DNA of 64,000 nt from Serratia fonticola (GTDB lineage: Bacteria; Pseudomonadota; Gammaproteobacteria; Enterobacterales; Enterobacteriaceae), in contig NZ_CP011254.1 of the NCBI RefSeq assembly GCF_001006005.1, positions 1,116,001 to 1,180,000 on the forward strand. Reading direction: 5' to 3'. The notes below the pieces were generated by a model. The model was given only the letters and a program-made list of their open reading frames with translations. It was not told the origin of the DNA and did not search any database. Every line of letters starts with the position of its first letter. Positions within the stretch are counted from its first letter, which is position 1. Positions 52,589 through 64,000 of this stretch are shown here, piece after piece. The translations under genes were made by a program, and so were the position numbers.

Positions 52589-55500
52589 GGCGATTTATCC
52601 TCTTTTGGCTTACGCAACACCTCATGAATACTTGGGTGGTCCAGGCTACCGGTAATGTCATAGCGGATAAACGAGATCTTGCTCCACAACGGCCCCAGCA
52701 CTTTCGAGGCTGCAAACACCGCCGCCCCCACAATCGGGTTGATCACAAACGCGGTCGCCACGCCAACCGTCGCCGAGATCTCTGGCGCTATCACGGCCTG
52801 CATATCAATCTGGCGTTTCACCAGGTCGATCTGGCCGCTCATGGCGATATCCGCCGCCAGCCCATCCACCAAAAAGTTATCTGTATGCATTATGCCATCT
52901 TTCGCCCAGATAGTGCCGCGTATGGAGTCAAAGTAAAATCCATTACCGAAAGTATCACGGAAGTCGAACTGTAATTTACGCAGCAGGGCATCAAAGCTGA
53001 CCAGGCGTAACAACTGCCCAGCTCGGCCACCGCCGACGTTATCAATCTCGCCTTTGCCCAGATCGACCTTCATCGTGCCATTGAGCGTGTTGATCTGCGG
53101 TTTCCATGGCTGCCCATGCCAGTGCAGATCAAAATCGATATCGTAGGGTGCGTCTTTTAATGGAATGATCACGCCGAAGAAACTGGCGGTACGATCGATT
53201 TTGCTGCCCAGCAGTTTGCCCTTTAATGCACTGCGCTCTTCCTGAGCGTTCTGTTTCCACAGGCCGGTGGCGCTCATACGGCCATAGCCGGTGTCCACCA
53301 AGCCATGGCTTAGCACCAGCGAGTCCCCCTCACGTTTGAGATCGGCCTCCACCGTGCCAAGATTCTGCCCCATCATCCAGCAGGATTTACAACGCAACAT
53401 CAGCGAAGGCCAATCCTGGAAAGAGATCCGCTCCTTCGAGTCCAACGGGTTGGTACCGCCAGCACTGCCATCGCCGCTGGCAAACTGCGGGTTGTAGTAA
53501 AGATAGCCGAGATCCGCGCGCCACACGCCCTTATCCGGCATCGACAGACTACCATCAATCTCTTTACCCTTGGCAGTGACGGTCGTTCCCGCCAACTGCT
53601 GCACGACCGCCAGCTGAAGGTTATGCCACGCCTGTCCGCCCAGCGTCAGCTGTGGGGTTTCGAGCGTTACGCTGGTTGGGAACACAAAGTTGCCCACCTT
53701 GCCTGCACCGCTGCTTTGCTTCATCGCCGGTGCCAATAGCCCCAGCCATTGCTCGCCATCCAGCGCGGGCAGATTGAGCACCAGGGATTTATCTTTGGGT
53801 AACGTTGGGGTAGTGGAACCACCGGTTTGCCAGGCGGCACGTGCCAGCGTCACCTGCTGTTTGGCCAGCAGCCATTCGCTGTTGAAGTGGTTTTGCTTGC
53901 CCGCACTGCCATTGAGCATAAATCCTTGCAGGCCGCCATTCACTTTTACGCTAACCGGTAACGCTTCCCCTGCGGCTTTATTCAGGGGAGAAGGTAAGTG
54001 ACTGCTTACTTTTTTCAGATCGGCATTCACACCAATCTCATAGTTCAGCTCGCCTTTATGCGGCAGGTTGATCGCCACTTTACCCTGCCAGGCCGCGCTG
54101 CCTGCCAGCTTTTTGGCAAACTCTGGCGGCAGGCCTTCAACCTTGGCCGGTTGCCAATCGCCTTTCAGCCCAACGTTAACCTTATAATCCTGTTTGCCTT
54201 CCAGCGTATCGAAGTTGACCGTCAGCGGCTGCCCAAACCAGTTGGCCGTCAGGGTATCGCTCTGCAGGTTGCCGTTGTCGAAACGGAACTTGCCGCTCAC
54301 TCTCTCTAGCTGGCTCTCCAGCGGCTTGACCAACAGCGAGTTGTTATTCAGCGTCACTTCACCGCTGGCGTTAACCAGCTCACCGTCCAACGGAATATTC
54401 AGATGTAAGCGCCCACTTACATTGCCACCCACCTGCAGCTCATCTAATGCCGCCCCGACAGAGTCATCCAGTGGGGTCTGCATGAAATAGTCGTGGATAG
54501 CTTGCCCGGTCCCCGCAACGTCGGCATCAATCAACAGGCGTTGTTTGCTATAGTCCGGAATGACGGCGCTAATGTTTCTGCCCGTCGCATTGCCCAGTTT
54601 GGTTTGCGGCGCATTCATCCACAGGCCATTGTTGGCAAAGTCGAGGTCGATCGCCAGATCGTCCAGCGCTGGCCATTCCGGCTGGAACTGGAAGGTAGCA
54701 TGGCGTAGTGGGACAAACACCTGAAACTGCCCTTCGTTCTTCTCATATGGGAAGTGCTGTGGATCGCCCGCATAAATCAGGGAAGCATTATCAACCTGCC
54801 CACCCTGGATCGCTTCGCTGAGGTAATCCACCAAATGTTTACCCATCAGCGGTTCAGGGAAATAACGCCAGGCATCGCCGGCATCATACAAACGGATGCC
54901 AGCCAGAATATCCAGCCAAGGCTCGCCGTTGGCCGGTTGCTGATAGCGGAAATCACCGTTAATCCACAGGGATTTGGCCTGTACATCCAGACTTTGACTT
55001 GCCAATTGCCAGCCTTGAGCGTTGTTTTGCCAGGTCAACGCCCCGCTCGCACGGCCGATCTCCAACGGTGCCCGGAACATATCGCCATAAGGCAGCGTGC
55101 TGTTGTTCAGCCCCAGCGTCAGACGGCCGTTTTCCACGCCCCCGGTTAACGCGCCGGAAAAGTGATCGACGCCCGGCAACAGTTTCCAGTGTTGCCAGCT
55201 CAGATCCTGCCACCACGCCTGAAAACGGGTTTTTTCCGGCTGTTGCAGTGGGATATCCAGCGCCAGCGCCCTGAGCATGCCGCTAGGTTGTAAGTCTTTC
55301 CAGTGCTCCAGCACTTCCGGGCTGAGGAACGAGAAGGTAGGCAGCAACGCTTCCAACCGTTCCAACTGGATGCCGGTGGCACGGATACGGAGTTCTTCAC
55401 TCTGGTTTGGCCCGATAAATTGGGTATTTTCCGGCAACCACAGCGCAGTAAGGGTTCCCGGTGCCCAGGCTTGGCCATCGGTTTTCAGGTTCAGGGCTGG

Positions 55501-56418
55501 CACATGCACCTGCCAGCCGTTGCCCTCACGGCTCAGTGCCAGCGCCAGATTATCGACGTCCAGCCGGTGTTGATCGCCACCCGCTGACCAACTGGCGGTG
55601 CCTTTATTAAGCAGGACATTACCGCTGTAGATTGCACCATTCTTGATATTGAGCCAGGCGGCCAGGCTGAAATCGGCGCTTTCGAGACCGGTATTGGTTT
55701 GCAGCCAGCGGCTGAACCAGGGCTTCATGTCGATCTCATCGGCCTGCATATAAATGGTGCCGGTGTTGAGCAACCCCTGCTCATCCCGCAGATCCAGACG
55801 TAGCTGGACCGCACCATGCTGGCCATTCAGACTGGTCAGGCTGATTTGACCTTCTGCGCGGTGGCGGTTTTGGCTGTTGAGCCAGGTCATTTGCGGGATG
55901 TGGAATTCAGCACGCGAGCCTGATGGGGTAAGGAACGAGAGGCGGCTGTTGCGCAGATCAAAGTGATCCAATTGATACAGGAACAGATCGCTGACCCCGT
56001 TTGGGGTAAGGCCATTTCCATTACTGCCTTCACCCCCGAGCGTCGTGTTAAGATCGAGCTGCAGTTGATAGAAGGTGAGATCGCGGAACTGCCAGCGCCA
56101 ATGCAGCAGGGATTGCCACACGTCCAGCGCCAGCGTGACCCGCTCGATCTGGATCGTGCTTTTTGGCAAGGCCAAACGGATGTTGCGGGCTTCCAGCGTT
56201 GGGCCAAAGGTTTCCCAACTGCCCTGGACATAGTCGGCTTCGACGGGCACCCCGGCGATCGCCTGCACCTTCTCCAGCAATTGCGGGCGATAGTGGTTAA
56301 GCTCAGGCAGCACCAGACGCAACCCGCTGATCAGCAACGCCACAACAACTATCAAAATGGCGCCTGTGGCTAACAGGATCCCGGGCAGTCGCCTCACGCA
56401 TTTCTCCTTAATGACCAA
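52585..56418 (-). CDS. yhdP: YhdP, AsmA-like intermembrane phospholipid transport protein
   Basis: This 1277-residue protein has one N-terminal membrane helix (about 14-34), a very long beta-rich periplasmic region typical of AsmA/TamB-like bridge proteins, and the conserved C-terminal AsmA2 segment (QIDLVKRQIDMQAVIAPE, VGVATAFVINPIVGAAVFAA). E. coli YhdP (1266 residues) with TamB and YdbH carries phospholipids to the outer membrane. It lies between rng and nit; a composite repeat separates it from rng. Confidence 0.95.
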   Translation of the reverse strand: MVIKEKCVRRLPGILLATGAILIVVVALLISGLRLVLPELNHYRPQLLEKVQAIAGVPVEADYVQGSWETFGPTLEARNIRLALPKSTIQIERVTLALDVWQSLLHWRWQFRDLTFYQLQLDLNTTLGGEGSNGNGLTPNGVSDLFLYQLDHFDLRNSRLSFLTPSGSRAEFHIPQMTWLNSQNRHRAEGQISLTSLNGQHGAVQLRLDLRDEQGLLNTGTIYMQADEIDMKPWFSRWLQTNTGLESADFSLAAWLNIKNGAIYSGNVLLNKGTASWSAGGDQHRLDVDNLALALSREGNGWQVHVPALNLKTDGQAWAPGTLTALWLPENTQFIGPNQSEELRIRATGIQLERLEALLPTFSFLSPEVLEHWKDLQPSGMLRALALDIPLQQPEKTRFQAWWQDLSWQHWKLLPGVDHFSGALTGGVENGRLTLGLNNSTLPYGDMFRAPLEIGRASGALTWQNNAQGWQLASQSLDVQAKSLWINGDFRYQQPANGEPWLDILAGIRLYDAGDAWRYFPEPLMGKHLVDYLSEAIQGGQVDNASLIYAGDPQHFPYEKNEGQFQVFVPLRHATFQFQPEWPALDDLAIDLDFANNGLWMNAPQTKLGNATGRNISAVIPDYSKQRLLIDADVAGTGQAIHDYFMQTPLDDSVGAALDELQVGGNVSGRLHLNIPLDGELVNASGEVTLNNNSLLVKPLESQLERVSGKFRFDNGNLQSDTLTANWFGQPLTVNFDTLEGKQDYKVNVGLKGDWQPAKVEGLPPEFAKKLAGSAAWQGKVAINLPHKGELNYEIGVNADLKKVSSHLPSPLNKAAGEALPVSVKVNGGLQGFMLNGSAGKQNHFNSEWLLAKQQVTLARAAWQTGGSTTPTLPKDKSLVLNLPALDGEQWLGLLAPAMKQSSGAGKVGNFVFPTSVTLETPQLTLGGQAWHNLQLAVVQQLAGTTVTAKGKEIDGSLSMPDKGVWRADLGYLYYNPQFASGDGSAGGTNPLDSKERISFQDWPSLMLRCKSCWMMGQNLGTVEADLKREGDSLVLSHGLVDTGYGRMSATGLWKQNAQEERSALKGKLLGSKIDRTASFFGVIIPLKDAPYDIDFDLHWHGQPWKPQINTLNGTMKVDLGKGEIDNVGGGRAGQLLRLVSFDALLRKLQFDFRDTFGNGFYFDSIRGTIWAKDGIMHTDNFLVDGLAADIAMSGQIDLVKRQIDMQAVIAPEISATVGVATAFVINPIVGAAVFAASKVLGPLWSKISFIRYDITGSLDHPSIHEVLRKPKEDKSP

Positions 56419-56439
56419 ATATATAACCTAACGCTTGTG

Positions 56440-56608
56440 CCCCTCACCCTAACCCTCTCCCACAGGGAGAGGGGACCGATAGAGTTCGTTATCAGTTGCA
56501 GAAATTTACCTGACCATCACAGATTATTAAGCCACATCAAGAACACCATACTTAACCACGACACCGTACCAGCTCCCTCTCCCCATGGGAGAGGGTTGAG
56601 GTGAGGGG
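56440..56608. repeat. Composite inverted-repeat element, copy 3
   Basis: Same ends as the copies at 6963 and 15862, with CTCTCCCACAGGGAGAG and CTCTCCCCATGGGAGAG hairpins at the two arms. The centre is unrelated. The right end is 2 bp beyond the rng stop codon. Confidence 0.8.
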
Positions 56609-56610
56609 TA

Positions 56611-58080
56611 TTACATCATCACAACGTCAAACTGTTCCTGGCTGTATAACGGTTCGATCTGCACCTTGACCTGTTTGCCAACGAAGATTTCCACTTCCGC
56701 CAGCGCGTGTGACTCTTCACTTTTCAGCGCTTCACCCACGGCCGCAGATGCATAGACCAGGAAACGATCGGAATCATAAGCATGATGCACGCGCACGATC
56801 TCACGCATAATCTCATAGCAGACGGTTTCCACCGTTTTCACCGTTCCGCGCCCTTGGCAGGTCGGGCAGTCGTTACACAGCACATGCTCAATACTTTCAC
56901 GCGTGCGTTTACGCGTCATCTCCACTAAGCCTAGCTGAGAGAAACCGTTGATCGTGGTTTTTACCCGATCTTTACTCAGCGCCAGCTCCAACGAGTGCAA
57001 TACCCGGCGGCGGTGTTCATCATTGTTCATATCGATGAAATCAATGATGATGATGCCGCCCAGGTTGCGCAGCCGCAGCTGGCGGGCAATGGCCTGCGTC
57101 GCTTCGATGTTGGTATTGAAGATGGTCTCGTCAAGATTGCGGTGGCCAACAAAGGCCCCGGTGTTGATATCCACGGTGGTCATGGCTTCGGTTTGATCGA
57201 TGATCAGGTAACCGCCGGACTTCAATTCAACCTTGCGCTCCAGCGCGCGCTGGATCTCGTTCTCGACGTCGTACAGATCGAAGATCGGCTGGCTGCCGGT
57301 ATACAGCTCCAGCTTATTGGTGATATCCGGGATGTACTCGCCGGTAAATTCCACCAGTTGGTCATGCGTCAGGCGTGAATCGACGCGGATACGATCCAAC
57401 GCCGCCCCGGCAAAGTCGCGCAGGATACGGTGCGCTAACGCCAGTTCGCCATACAGTTTGTACTTGGTCTGGTTACGCTTTTTGCGCTCCATGACCTTGG
57501 TCCACAAGCGCTTGAGGAAGGCGGCATCCTGCGCCAGCTCTTCTTCGCCGATCCCTTCCGCCGCGGTGCGGATGATAAAACCGCCCAGATCGTCGCAATA
57601 TCCCGCCACGGCGCGCTTAAGACGCTCGCGTTCGGCTTCGCTTTCAATGCGTTGGGAAACCCCCACGTGAGCAGCGCCCGGCATAAAGACCAGGTAGCGC
57701 GAAGGTAGAGTGATATCGGTAGTGAGGCGTGCGCCCTTGGTGCCAAGCGGATCTTTTACCACCTGAACCATCAGGTCCTGCCCCTGGCGTACCAGTTCGG
57801 CGATATCACGCACGGAGAAATTCTTTTGTTCATCACCGGCAACACACTCGGTGTGCGGCATGATATCGGAGGCGTGCAGGAAGGCCGCTTTATCCAGGCC
57901 AATATCGACAAAGGCCGCCTGCATGCCGGGTAACACGCGGCTGACACGCCCTTTGTAGATATTGCCCACGATGCCACGCTTGGCTTCGCGCTCAATATGG
58001 ATCTCTTGCAGAATGCCGCCGTCAATATAGGCAACCCGCGTTTCCGACGGCGTAATATTTACCAGTAGCTCAGCTGTCAT
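56611..58080 (-). CDS. rng: Ribonuclease G
   Basis: This 489-residue protein is full-length RNase G: an N-terminal S1 domain (about 38-128, GNIYKGRVSRVLPGMQAAFVD), the catalytic aspartates D304 (TTVDINTGAF) and D347 (IIIIDFIDMNN), and the zinc-link cysteines C405 and C408 (CPTCQG). It matures 16S rRNA 5' ends and cuts single-stranded RNA with a 5'-monophosphate. It follows maf by 85 bp on the same strand in the conserved mre-maf-rng order. Confidence 0.96.
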   Translation of the reverse strand: MTAELLVNITPSETRVAYIDGGILQEIHIEREAKRGIVGNIYKGRVSRVLPGMQAAFVDIGLDKAAFLHASDIMPHTECVAGDEQKNFSVRDIAELVRQGQDLMVQVVKDPLGTKGARLTTDITLPSRYLVFMPGAAHVGVSQRIESEAERERLKRAVAGYCDDLGGFIIRTAAEGIGEEELAQDAAFLKRLWTKVMERKKRNQTKYKLYGELALAHRILRDFAGAALDRIRVDSRLTHDQLVEFTGEYIPDITNKLELYTGSQPIFDLYDVENEIQRALERKVELKSGGYLIIDQTEAMTTVDINTGAFVGHRNLDETIFNTNIEATQAIARQLRLRNLGGIIIIDFIDMNNDEHRRRVLHSLELALSKDRVKTTINGFSQLGLVEMTRKRTRESIEHVLCNDCPTCQGRGTVKTVETVCYEIMREIVRVHHAYDSDRFLVYASAAVGEALKSEESHALAEVEIFVGKQVKVQIEPLYSQEQFDVVMM

Positions 58081-58165
58081 GCTTTCTCCTCAGAGCCGGT
58101 GTAGCGCCTGCCCTTATCTTTCCTGTGCTCACGCTATCGCGGCGACGGGAAATCTAGTGGTGGCA

Positions 58166-58750
58166 TCAACCGGTTCTTACCTCTCGTAATGCGACAAAAT
58201 GACTGAGCAGCTCATGTGTTTCGACCAGCGGCAACCCCATCACCGCATGATAACTTCCGGTTATCGTTCTGACGAAACAACCACCCTTGCCTTGAATTCC
58301 GTAAGCGCCCGCTTTATCCATCGGTTCGCCCGTGGCGATATAGTCGCAGATATCCTGTGGTGACAGGTTGCGGAAGGTCACGTCGGTGACCACCAGCTGG
58401 CATAAAACGCCCTGTTTATCGGCGATCGCCACGGCAGTCATCACCTGATGCTGTTTCCCGGACAAGGCTGCCAGCATCTGCGCCGCATGCTCTTCATCCC
58501 GCGGTTTTTCCAACACCTGGCCGTTCAACACCACGATAGTATCTGCCCCCAGCACGGGCCAATCCTGTTGCGCCAGGGATACACCCGCCCTGGCCTTATC
58601 CTGCGCCAGACGGCGAACGTAATTTTCCGCCGCCTCCCCTTCCTGCCGCTGCTCTTCAGTATGCGTCAGAATGACTTCGAACGGTACGCCGAGCAGAGTC
58701 AGCAGTTCATGACGACGGGGGGAACCGGAAGCAAGATAGAGCGAAAACAT
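58166..58750 (-). CDS. yhdE: Maf-family nucleotide pyrophosphatase (YhdE)
   Basis: This 194-residue protein has the Maf start [14 protein letters not shown] (4-17), [18 protein letters not shown] and [10 protein letters not shown]. YhdE-type Maf proteins hydrolyse dTTP/UTP and modified nucleotides. The start at 58750 is chosen for GAGG eight bases upstream; the frame from 58774 would overlap mreD. It lies 10 bp after the mreD stop. Confidence 0.94.
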   Translation of the reverse strand: MFSLYLASGSPRRHELLTLLGVPFEVILTHTEEQRQEGEAAENYVRRLAQDKARAGVSLAQQDWPVLGADTIVVLNGQVLEKPRDEEHAAQMLAALSGKQHQVMTAVAIADKQGVLCQLVVTDVTFRNLSPQDICDYIATGEPMDKAGAYGIQGKGGCFVRTITGSYHAVMGLPLVETHELLSHFVALREVRTG

Positions 58751-58760
58751 CGTTATAACC

Positions 58761-59249
58761 TCATTGTACGGCAAACTGACGGCGGATCTTACGCATCAGC
58801 AGGAATAACCACGGCCAAAGCACGCCGTTGACCACACTACTCCAGAACACCTCGGGGCGGAAAGAGACGTTGATCACTAAAAACTCCGCCCAGAACACCA
58901 CCACGTCCATGGCCAATGATAGCAGCACAACGATCAGCGCTTGCTGCCACAGTGCCATATTGCGGAATAATTGGAATTTGAACGCGACGAGATAGGCGAT
59001 GATACCCATGGCCAGCGCACGTACGCCGAGCGTGGAACCCAGGATCAGATCCATGATCAGCCCCAGGATAAAGCCGGTGCCGACGTTAACCCGATGGGGT
59101 AACGCCATCACCCAGTAAGTAAGGATCAGCAGCAGCCAGGATGGCCGAAACATGTAGATTTGCTCCGGCCACGGCATGATTTGCAGCACTAATGCCACCA
59201 GGAATGATAGCCAGATAATCCAGCGCCCATTGCTGCGATAGCGATTCAT
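58761..59249 (-). CDS. mreD: Rod-shape protein MreD
   Basis: This 162-residue inner-membrane protein has five hydrophobic helices and the family start [20 protein letters not shown]. It is part of the elongasome with MreC, RodA and PBP2. The start overlaps the mreC stop by 4 bp, showing translational coupling. Length matches E. coli MreD (162). Confidence 0.95.
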   Translation of the reverse strand: MNRYRSNGRWIIWLSFLVALVLQIMPWPEQIYMFRPSWLLLILTYWVMALPHRVNVGTGFILGLIMDLILGSTLGVRALAMGIIAYLVAFKFQLFRNMALWQQALIVVLLSLAMDVVVFWAEFLVINVSFRPEVFWSSVVNGVLWPWLFLLMRKIRRQFAVQ

Positions 59250-60238
59250 CGGGTTGCCCCCACCGCTGGCGGCTGAACGGTACCGGTAGCGGGAGCGGGC
59301 AGCGGAGCCGGTGGGCCCATGGCATCAGCCGGTGGCAATACCTGCGGCATCATCTGCATCAGGCGTTCATTGGCAACGCGATGGACTTCTTCCGGCGGCA
59401 GCGGCATGGTGCCGTTGCGATCGGCGCCCCATAGTAACAACAGATAGCGCAAGCGTTGCAGACCAGCGGTTGGCCGCGCCTGGATCACGGTATAGGCGCG
59501 TTGGTTATCCACTTTTACCGAGGACACCACAGCTACCGGATACCCTTCTGGGAAGCGGCCACCCAAACCGGAGGTGACCAGCACATCCCCGACGCGGATA
59601 TCGGTATTGCCCGGCAAATGTTCCAGCTGCAGGTCATCCGTACAGCCACTGCCTGCGGCAATCACCCGGATATCATTGCGCAATACCTGGATCGGCAACG
59701 CATGGGAAGCATCACAGATCAGCAGGACGCGGCTGGTCATTTTAGCCACCGCCACCACCTGCCCGACCACGCCTTTATCACTGATAACCGGCTGGCCTTC
59801 ATAAACCCCGTTGTCCGACCCTTTATCAATCACTACTTGATCGCTATAGGGGTCTGAACCGGTGGAGATCACCTGAGTGACCATTTTGTGTTCGTCCTGG
59901 CGCAACGGCGAGCCCAGCAGCTCACGCAAACGGGCATTTTCCTGTTTGAATTGGCCAAGAAGAAGATTATCGCTGTTTTTGAGTAACAGTTCCTGCCGCA
60001 GAGCACGGTTTTCCAGCTCTAGCTGTTGGCGGGTAGCCAGCGTTTCCGATACGCTGTCCAAAACTTTACGCGGCCCGTTAGCCAAGAAGTAAAAAGGGCT
60101 GACGGCGGTGTCCATGTAGTTTCGTATTTTAACGAACGTACCGAGCCGGCTGTCGGCAACGATCAGTGCAATCGCCACGATCACTGCCAGGAAAAGTCGT
60201 AGTTGCAGGGAAGGCCCCCTGCTAAAAATCGGCTTCAT
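59246..60238 (-). CDS. mreC: Rod-shape protein MreC
   Basis: This 330-residue protein has an N-terminal basic stretch and membrane helix (about 10-28), a coiled coil (about 65-110) and the periplasmic beta-barrel pair with [20 protein letters not shown]. The C-terminal tail is Pro/Ala-rich ([11 protein letters not shown]), variable in the family. It scaffolds PBP2 and RodA. It begins 96 bp after mreB. Confidence 0.95.
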   Translation of the reverse strand: MKPIFSRGPSLQLRLFLAVIVAIALIVADSRLGTFVKIRNYMDTAVSPFYFLANGPRKVLDSVSETLATRQQLELENRALRQELLLKNSDNLLLGQFKQENARLRELLGSPLRQDEHKMVTQVISTGSDPYSDQVVIDKGSDNGVYEGQPVISDKGVVGQVVAVAKMTSRVLLICDASHALPIQVLRNDIRVIAAGSGCTDDLQLEHLPGNTDIRVGDVLVTSGLGGRFPEGYPVAVVSSVKVDNQRAYTVIQARPTAGLQRLRYLLLLWGADRNGTMPLPPEEVHRVANERLMQMMPQVLPPADAMGPPAPLPAPATGTVQPPAVGATR

Positions 60239-60334
60239 AAATTATGCACGTTCCTCGACAACAGAAAGAGGAACGCACCAGATGCCAGGTTAATGCCGTC
60301 ATCCGCTACGATCCCTCCATTCTGGGGCTGCTCA

Positions 60335-61700
<1,366 letters not shown>

Positions 61701-63632
61701 TTAAACACGATATCGACGCGAATATTTTTTGCGAGCTATATCGATCGGCTCTGGAGAAGCGAAAAAGTCCCCCTGCCCACCTAGGATCCCGCGGTCTTTC
61801 AGCGTCTGCCATTCGTTGCGCGTACGCACGCTGGCGGCAAAAACCTTCGCTTGAGTGCCTTCGCAGGCACCGGTGAGGCTCTGAACGAACAGCTGATTCT
61901 CATCCCGCCGGTCAATACTCCGTACCAACCCAGGGTGAAGCTTGACGATCTCCACCGGTAACGACTTGATATAAGAGGTACTCACCACCGTCAACCCGGC
62001 CTGAGAAACCGCCAGACGACAGCCCAATCCGGTCAGCAATCGCAGCACCGGACGCAAACGGTCGATATGTTGACACACATCTGCCTCTGCAAGTTCAATC
62101 AGAATTCGCCTGCGGTGACTTTTTTCACACTGTAACAGGGTATCGCGCAGCCAACGTTGAAAACTGCGCTGCAATAATGAATCAACGCATAGTGGAAACG
62201 CCAGCGTCTCTTCCGGCCACAGTGCCAATAAAGGAATAATCCGATTCATCTGCTGGCGGTCATAGCTTTCCGCCAAGCCAAGCTGATTGACCAGCGGCAT
62301 ATACTCGGCAGGCAACAGTTCCTGTGCGCCATCATAAATCCGGCTCATGATTTCGCGGTGATGCACATCACCTTCCACCGTCACCGCCGGTTTTTGATAT
62401 AAGCGAGGGCCGCCGCGGGCCAGCACCTGTTCAAGCAGCGTGCGCCATTTAACGCTGCCGCGCCCTTTCTCTGGCACATCGCTATCATAGACGTACCAGC
62501 CGTTTTCGCCTTGCAGTACGGCGTGGCGGGTCGCCTGTTCGGCGTAATCGATGATTTCTTCCGTGGTCTGCCCGCTGCGGTAGGCCACAATACCAATATG
62601 CAAGAACGCCTCACGGTCAATCAGCGCCGTTGAGGGCAAGGAGTCGATCGCGTTGACCAGCTGCGCCGCGATGCCGTCCGCTTCTTTCAGCGTGCGGTGT
62701 GGCAGCAGAACGGTAAAATCACTGTGGAAGTAACGGGCCAGTAAGGCGGCAGGATAGCGCATGACAAAAGTGGACAGCAGGTTGACCAACGAATACATCA
62801 GCTCCTGCACCGCTGCATTGCCGTGAATTTCACGCAGGGTATCGAAATCTGGCAGGCGCACCATCATGACGATGCCGTGTGACCCGACATCTTCCAGCTG
62901 AGTAGTGAGCTGATTATCAAAGAACAGCCGGTTATTGAGGCCGGTTTTGGCATCCTGAGCGGCAAAAGCACGGATCAGGGTATCTACCCGGCTACGCTCC
63001 TCACGTGCTTCGGCCAAATCGGCCAGCAGGCGATCCAACGCACCGCTGACGCTGGCGGGCCATTCGCGAACGTCTCCCTTCAGCACCTGTTCACGCTCGC
63101 CGTTGAGAATGCGCCGCGCTCGGCGCTCCAGGCGATCTTCACCTACCGCCTGTTCACGCAGCCAGCGTAAGCTGAACAGCAGGATCACCACCATGATGAC
63201 GATTGACAGCGTGACCGCCGCTGTGGACTGCAAGGAACGCACGTCGCTGGCGAACGGATCGAGGTAGGTGACATTTACCCGGGTGCCGGGGTGATGCATC
63301 ATGGTTAACGAGGTTTGGCGGTAGCCAGCCAGCGATGCCCAAGGGGCTTTGATGGTCGGCAGGCTGTAGGAGAAAAGGTTGCTGGTTTCGGTATCGACAT
63401 GAATCGCAACGATGCCTAGCGGCCGCATCACCAAGGGCAGCCAGTTATCCTGAGCCTGCAGAGGTTGAAGCAGCATTGCCTGATCGATGGAAGTGGCCAG
63501 GGCTTCAAAACGGCGCTCTAGGCGCTCCTGGGTCACGTAAAAGAAACTGTATGAACACCCCATCAGCATCAAGAACATAGCCAATGCGACGAGCAGGGTG
63601 ATTAGAGCAGAGAGTTTGGTTGTAAATCTCAT
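61701..63632 (-). CDS. csrD: CsrD, RNase E specificity factor for CsrB/CsrC decay
   Basis: This 643-residue inner-membrane protein has two membrane helices (about 8-28 and 136-158), a HAMP-like region, a degenerate GGDEF domain (HSDF at 303-306 in place of GGDEF) and a degenerate EAL domain (EIM at 427-429). CsrD neither makes nor breaks c-di-GMP but targets the CsrB/CsrC sRNAs for RNase E cleavage. The start at 63632 matches the E. coli N-terminus; the longer frame adds 27 unlikely residues. The gene precedes mreB as in E. coli. Confidence 0.94.
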   Translation of the reverse strand: MRFTTKLSALITLLVALAMFLMLMGCSYSFFYVTQERLERRFEALATSIDQAMLLQPLQAQDNWLPLVMRPLGIVAIHVDTETSNLFSYSLPTIKAPWASLAGYRQTSLTMMHHPGTRVNVTYLDPFASDVRSLQSTAAVTLSIVIMVVILLFSLRWLREQAVGEDRLERRARRILNGEREQVLKGDVREWPASVSGALDRLLADLAEAREERSRVDTLIRAFAAQDAKTGLNNRLFFDNQLTTQLEDVGSHGIVMMVRLPDFDTLREIHGNAAVQELMYSLVNLLSTFVMRYPAALLARYFHSDFTVLLPHRTLKEADGIAAQLVNAIDSLPSTALIDREAFLHIGIVAYRSGQTTEEIIDYAEQATRHAVLQGENGWYVYDSDVPEKGRGSVKWRTLLEQVLARGGPRLYQKPAVTVEGDVHHREIMSRIYDGAQELLPAEYMPLVNQLGLAESYDRQQMNRIIPLLALWPEETLAFPLCVDSLLQRSFQRWLRDTLLQCEKSHRRRILIELAEADVCQHIDRLRPVLRLLTGLGCRLAVSQAGLTVVSTSYIKSLPVEIVKLHPGLVRSIDRRDENQLFVQSLTGACEGTQAKVFAASVRTRNEWQTLKDRGILGGQGDFFASPEPIDIARKKYSRRYRV

Positions 63633-63927
63633 CCCTGTGCCTTCTGCGCGATGATAAAATGAAGAGCCACCTTTTGATGTGCCAAGGCCCCGTTCCTGCT
63701 CGATTGAAAACAACGCAATACCCTGATATTAAAAATCATGAAGCGACTTCAATTTCTTTGCCAGGCATCAGGTTAGCGCTTACAAAGCTATCAAGCCTAG
63801 CCGACGAAGAAAACCATTAAACACTCTTTTTTTGTCCTTTATCAGGACAGGCTTTTTTATTATGCATATAGTCAGACAATACTGAACTATACATTCATAT
63901 AATATATGAAAAAGCGGGGAACGATGC
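63633..63927. promoter_or_regulatory. Divergent promoter region of csrD and acuI
   Basis: 295 bp with no gene. It contains an AT-rich tract near 63780-63910 that probably carries both promoters. I noted no palindrome worth reporting. Confidence 0.4.
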
Positions 63928-64000
63928 ATGCGCGTATTATTATTGGAACAAGATGGCGAAAAAACCCTGGCACAAGTCAAGAATATTGATAGTGAGCAGT
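63928..64000 (+). CDS. acuI: AcuI/YhdH acrylyl-CoA reductase, 5' end only
   Basis: The ATG at 63928 opens a frame encoding MRVLLLEQDGEKTLAQV before the window ends after 24 codons. This matches the start of YhdH/AcuI (MQALLLEQQDGKTLASV in E. coli), an NADPH-dependent acrylyl-CoA reductase that detoxifies acrylyl-CoA. The divergent position to csrD is the same as in E. coli. A purine-rich GCGGGGAACG precedes the ATG. Confidence 0.85.
   Translation, partial: MRVLLLEQDGEKTLAQVKNIDSEQ

Overview
The window looks like chromosome from a Serratia-type enterobacterium (Yersiniaceae; inference from gene content and order, no 16S present). Core anchors are the csrD-mreBCD-maf-rng-yhdP-nit-tldD block (50.2-63.6 kb, minus strand), the aaeXAB/aaeR aromatic acid efflux locus with a barstar gene (18.2-23.5 kb), and pmbA/yjgA/cybC plus rnk (13-18 kb). 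Most core genes are GC-rich. The stretch around 47.7-50.2 kb is visibly AT-rich and looks acquired.

Layout. 1-3.7 kb: 5'-complete but window-truncated FAD amine oxidoreductase (PuuB-like), a LuxR-type regulator and a divergent iron alcohol dehydrogenase, then a 30-residue membrane peptide. 3.7-12.8 kb: a minus-strand catabolic locus of rare composition. It has a PRD protein, a glycine-rich SFCGS protein, DUF4312, two membrane proteins (DUF4311, DUF4310), an amidohydrolase, a SelA-like PLP ammonia-lyase homologue, a KDPG/KDGP-type aldolase, a secreted lactonase-fold protein and a BglG/MtlR-type regulator with PRD, EIIB-like and EIIA-like domains. No classical PTS permease is present, so the DUF431x/SFCGS set is the best candidate transporter. 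13-23.5 kb: ordinary core genes, plus a secreted barnase-family RNase beside its barstar.

23.9-50.2 kb: accessory interval between aaeR and tldD, adjacent genes in E. coli. It begins with an acetamidase/formamidase, an APC permease and a nucleoside hydrolase (called rih here). Four islands follow: A (27.3-35.6 kb), a MerR-type regulator with a fatty-acid/lipid modification operon; B (35.7-37.2 kb), a quinone oxidoreductase with a divergent HxlR regulator; C (37.9-46.6 kb), an acyl-CoA ligase/MFS/CoA-transferase/ketoreductase/thiolase pathway with a CdaR-type regulator, plus an ElaA-type acetyltransferase; D (48.4-49.8 kb), a coiled-coil TIR-domain protein with a two-helix membrane protein, a probable defence pair. 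Between the islands lie broken 3' fragments of the same two genes that bound the interval: rih' at 35.6 and 47.2 kb, tldD' at 37.4 and 46.6 kb. The interval is therefore a stack of segments each bracketed by rih and tldD 3' ends, an integration hotspot built by homologous or tandem events. I saw no integrase, tRNA or insertion sequence.

A composite inverted repeat of about 170-195 bp occurs three times, each time starting 3-9 bp beyond a minus-strand stop codon. I saw no rRNA, tRNA, CRISPR array or complete mobile element.
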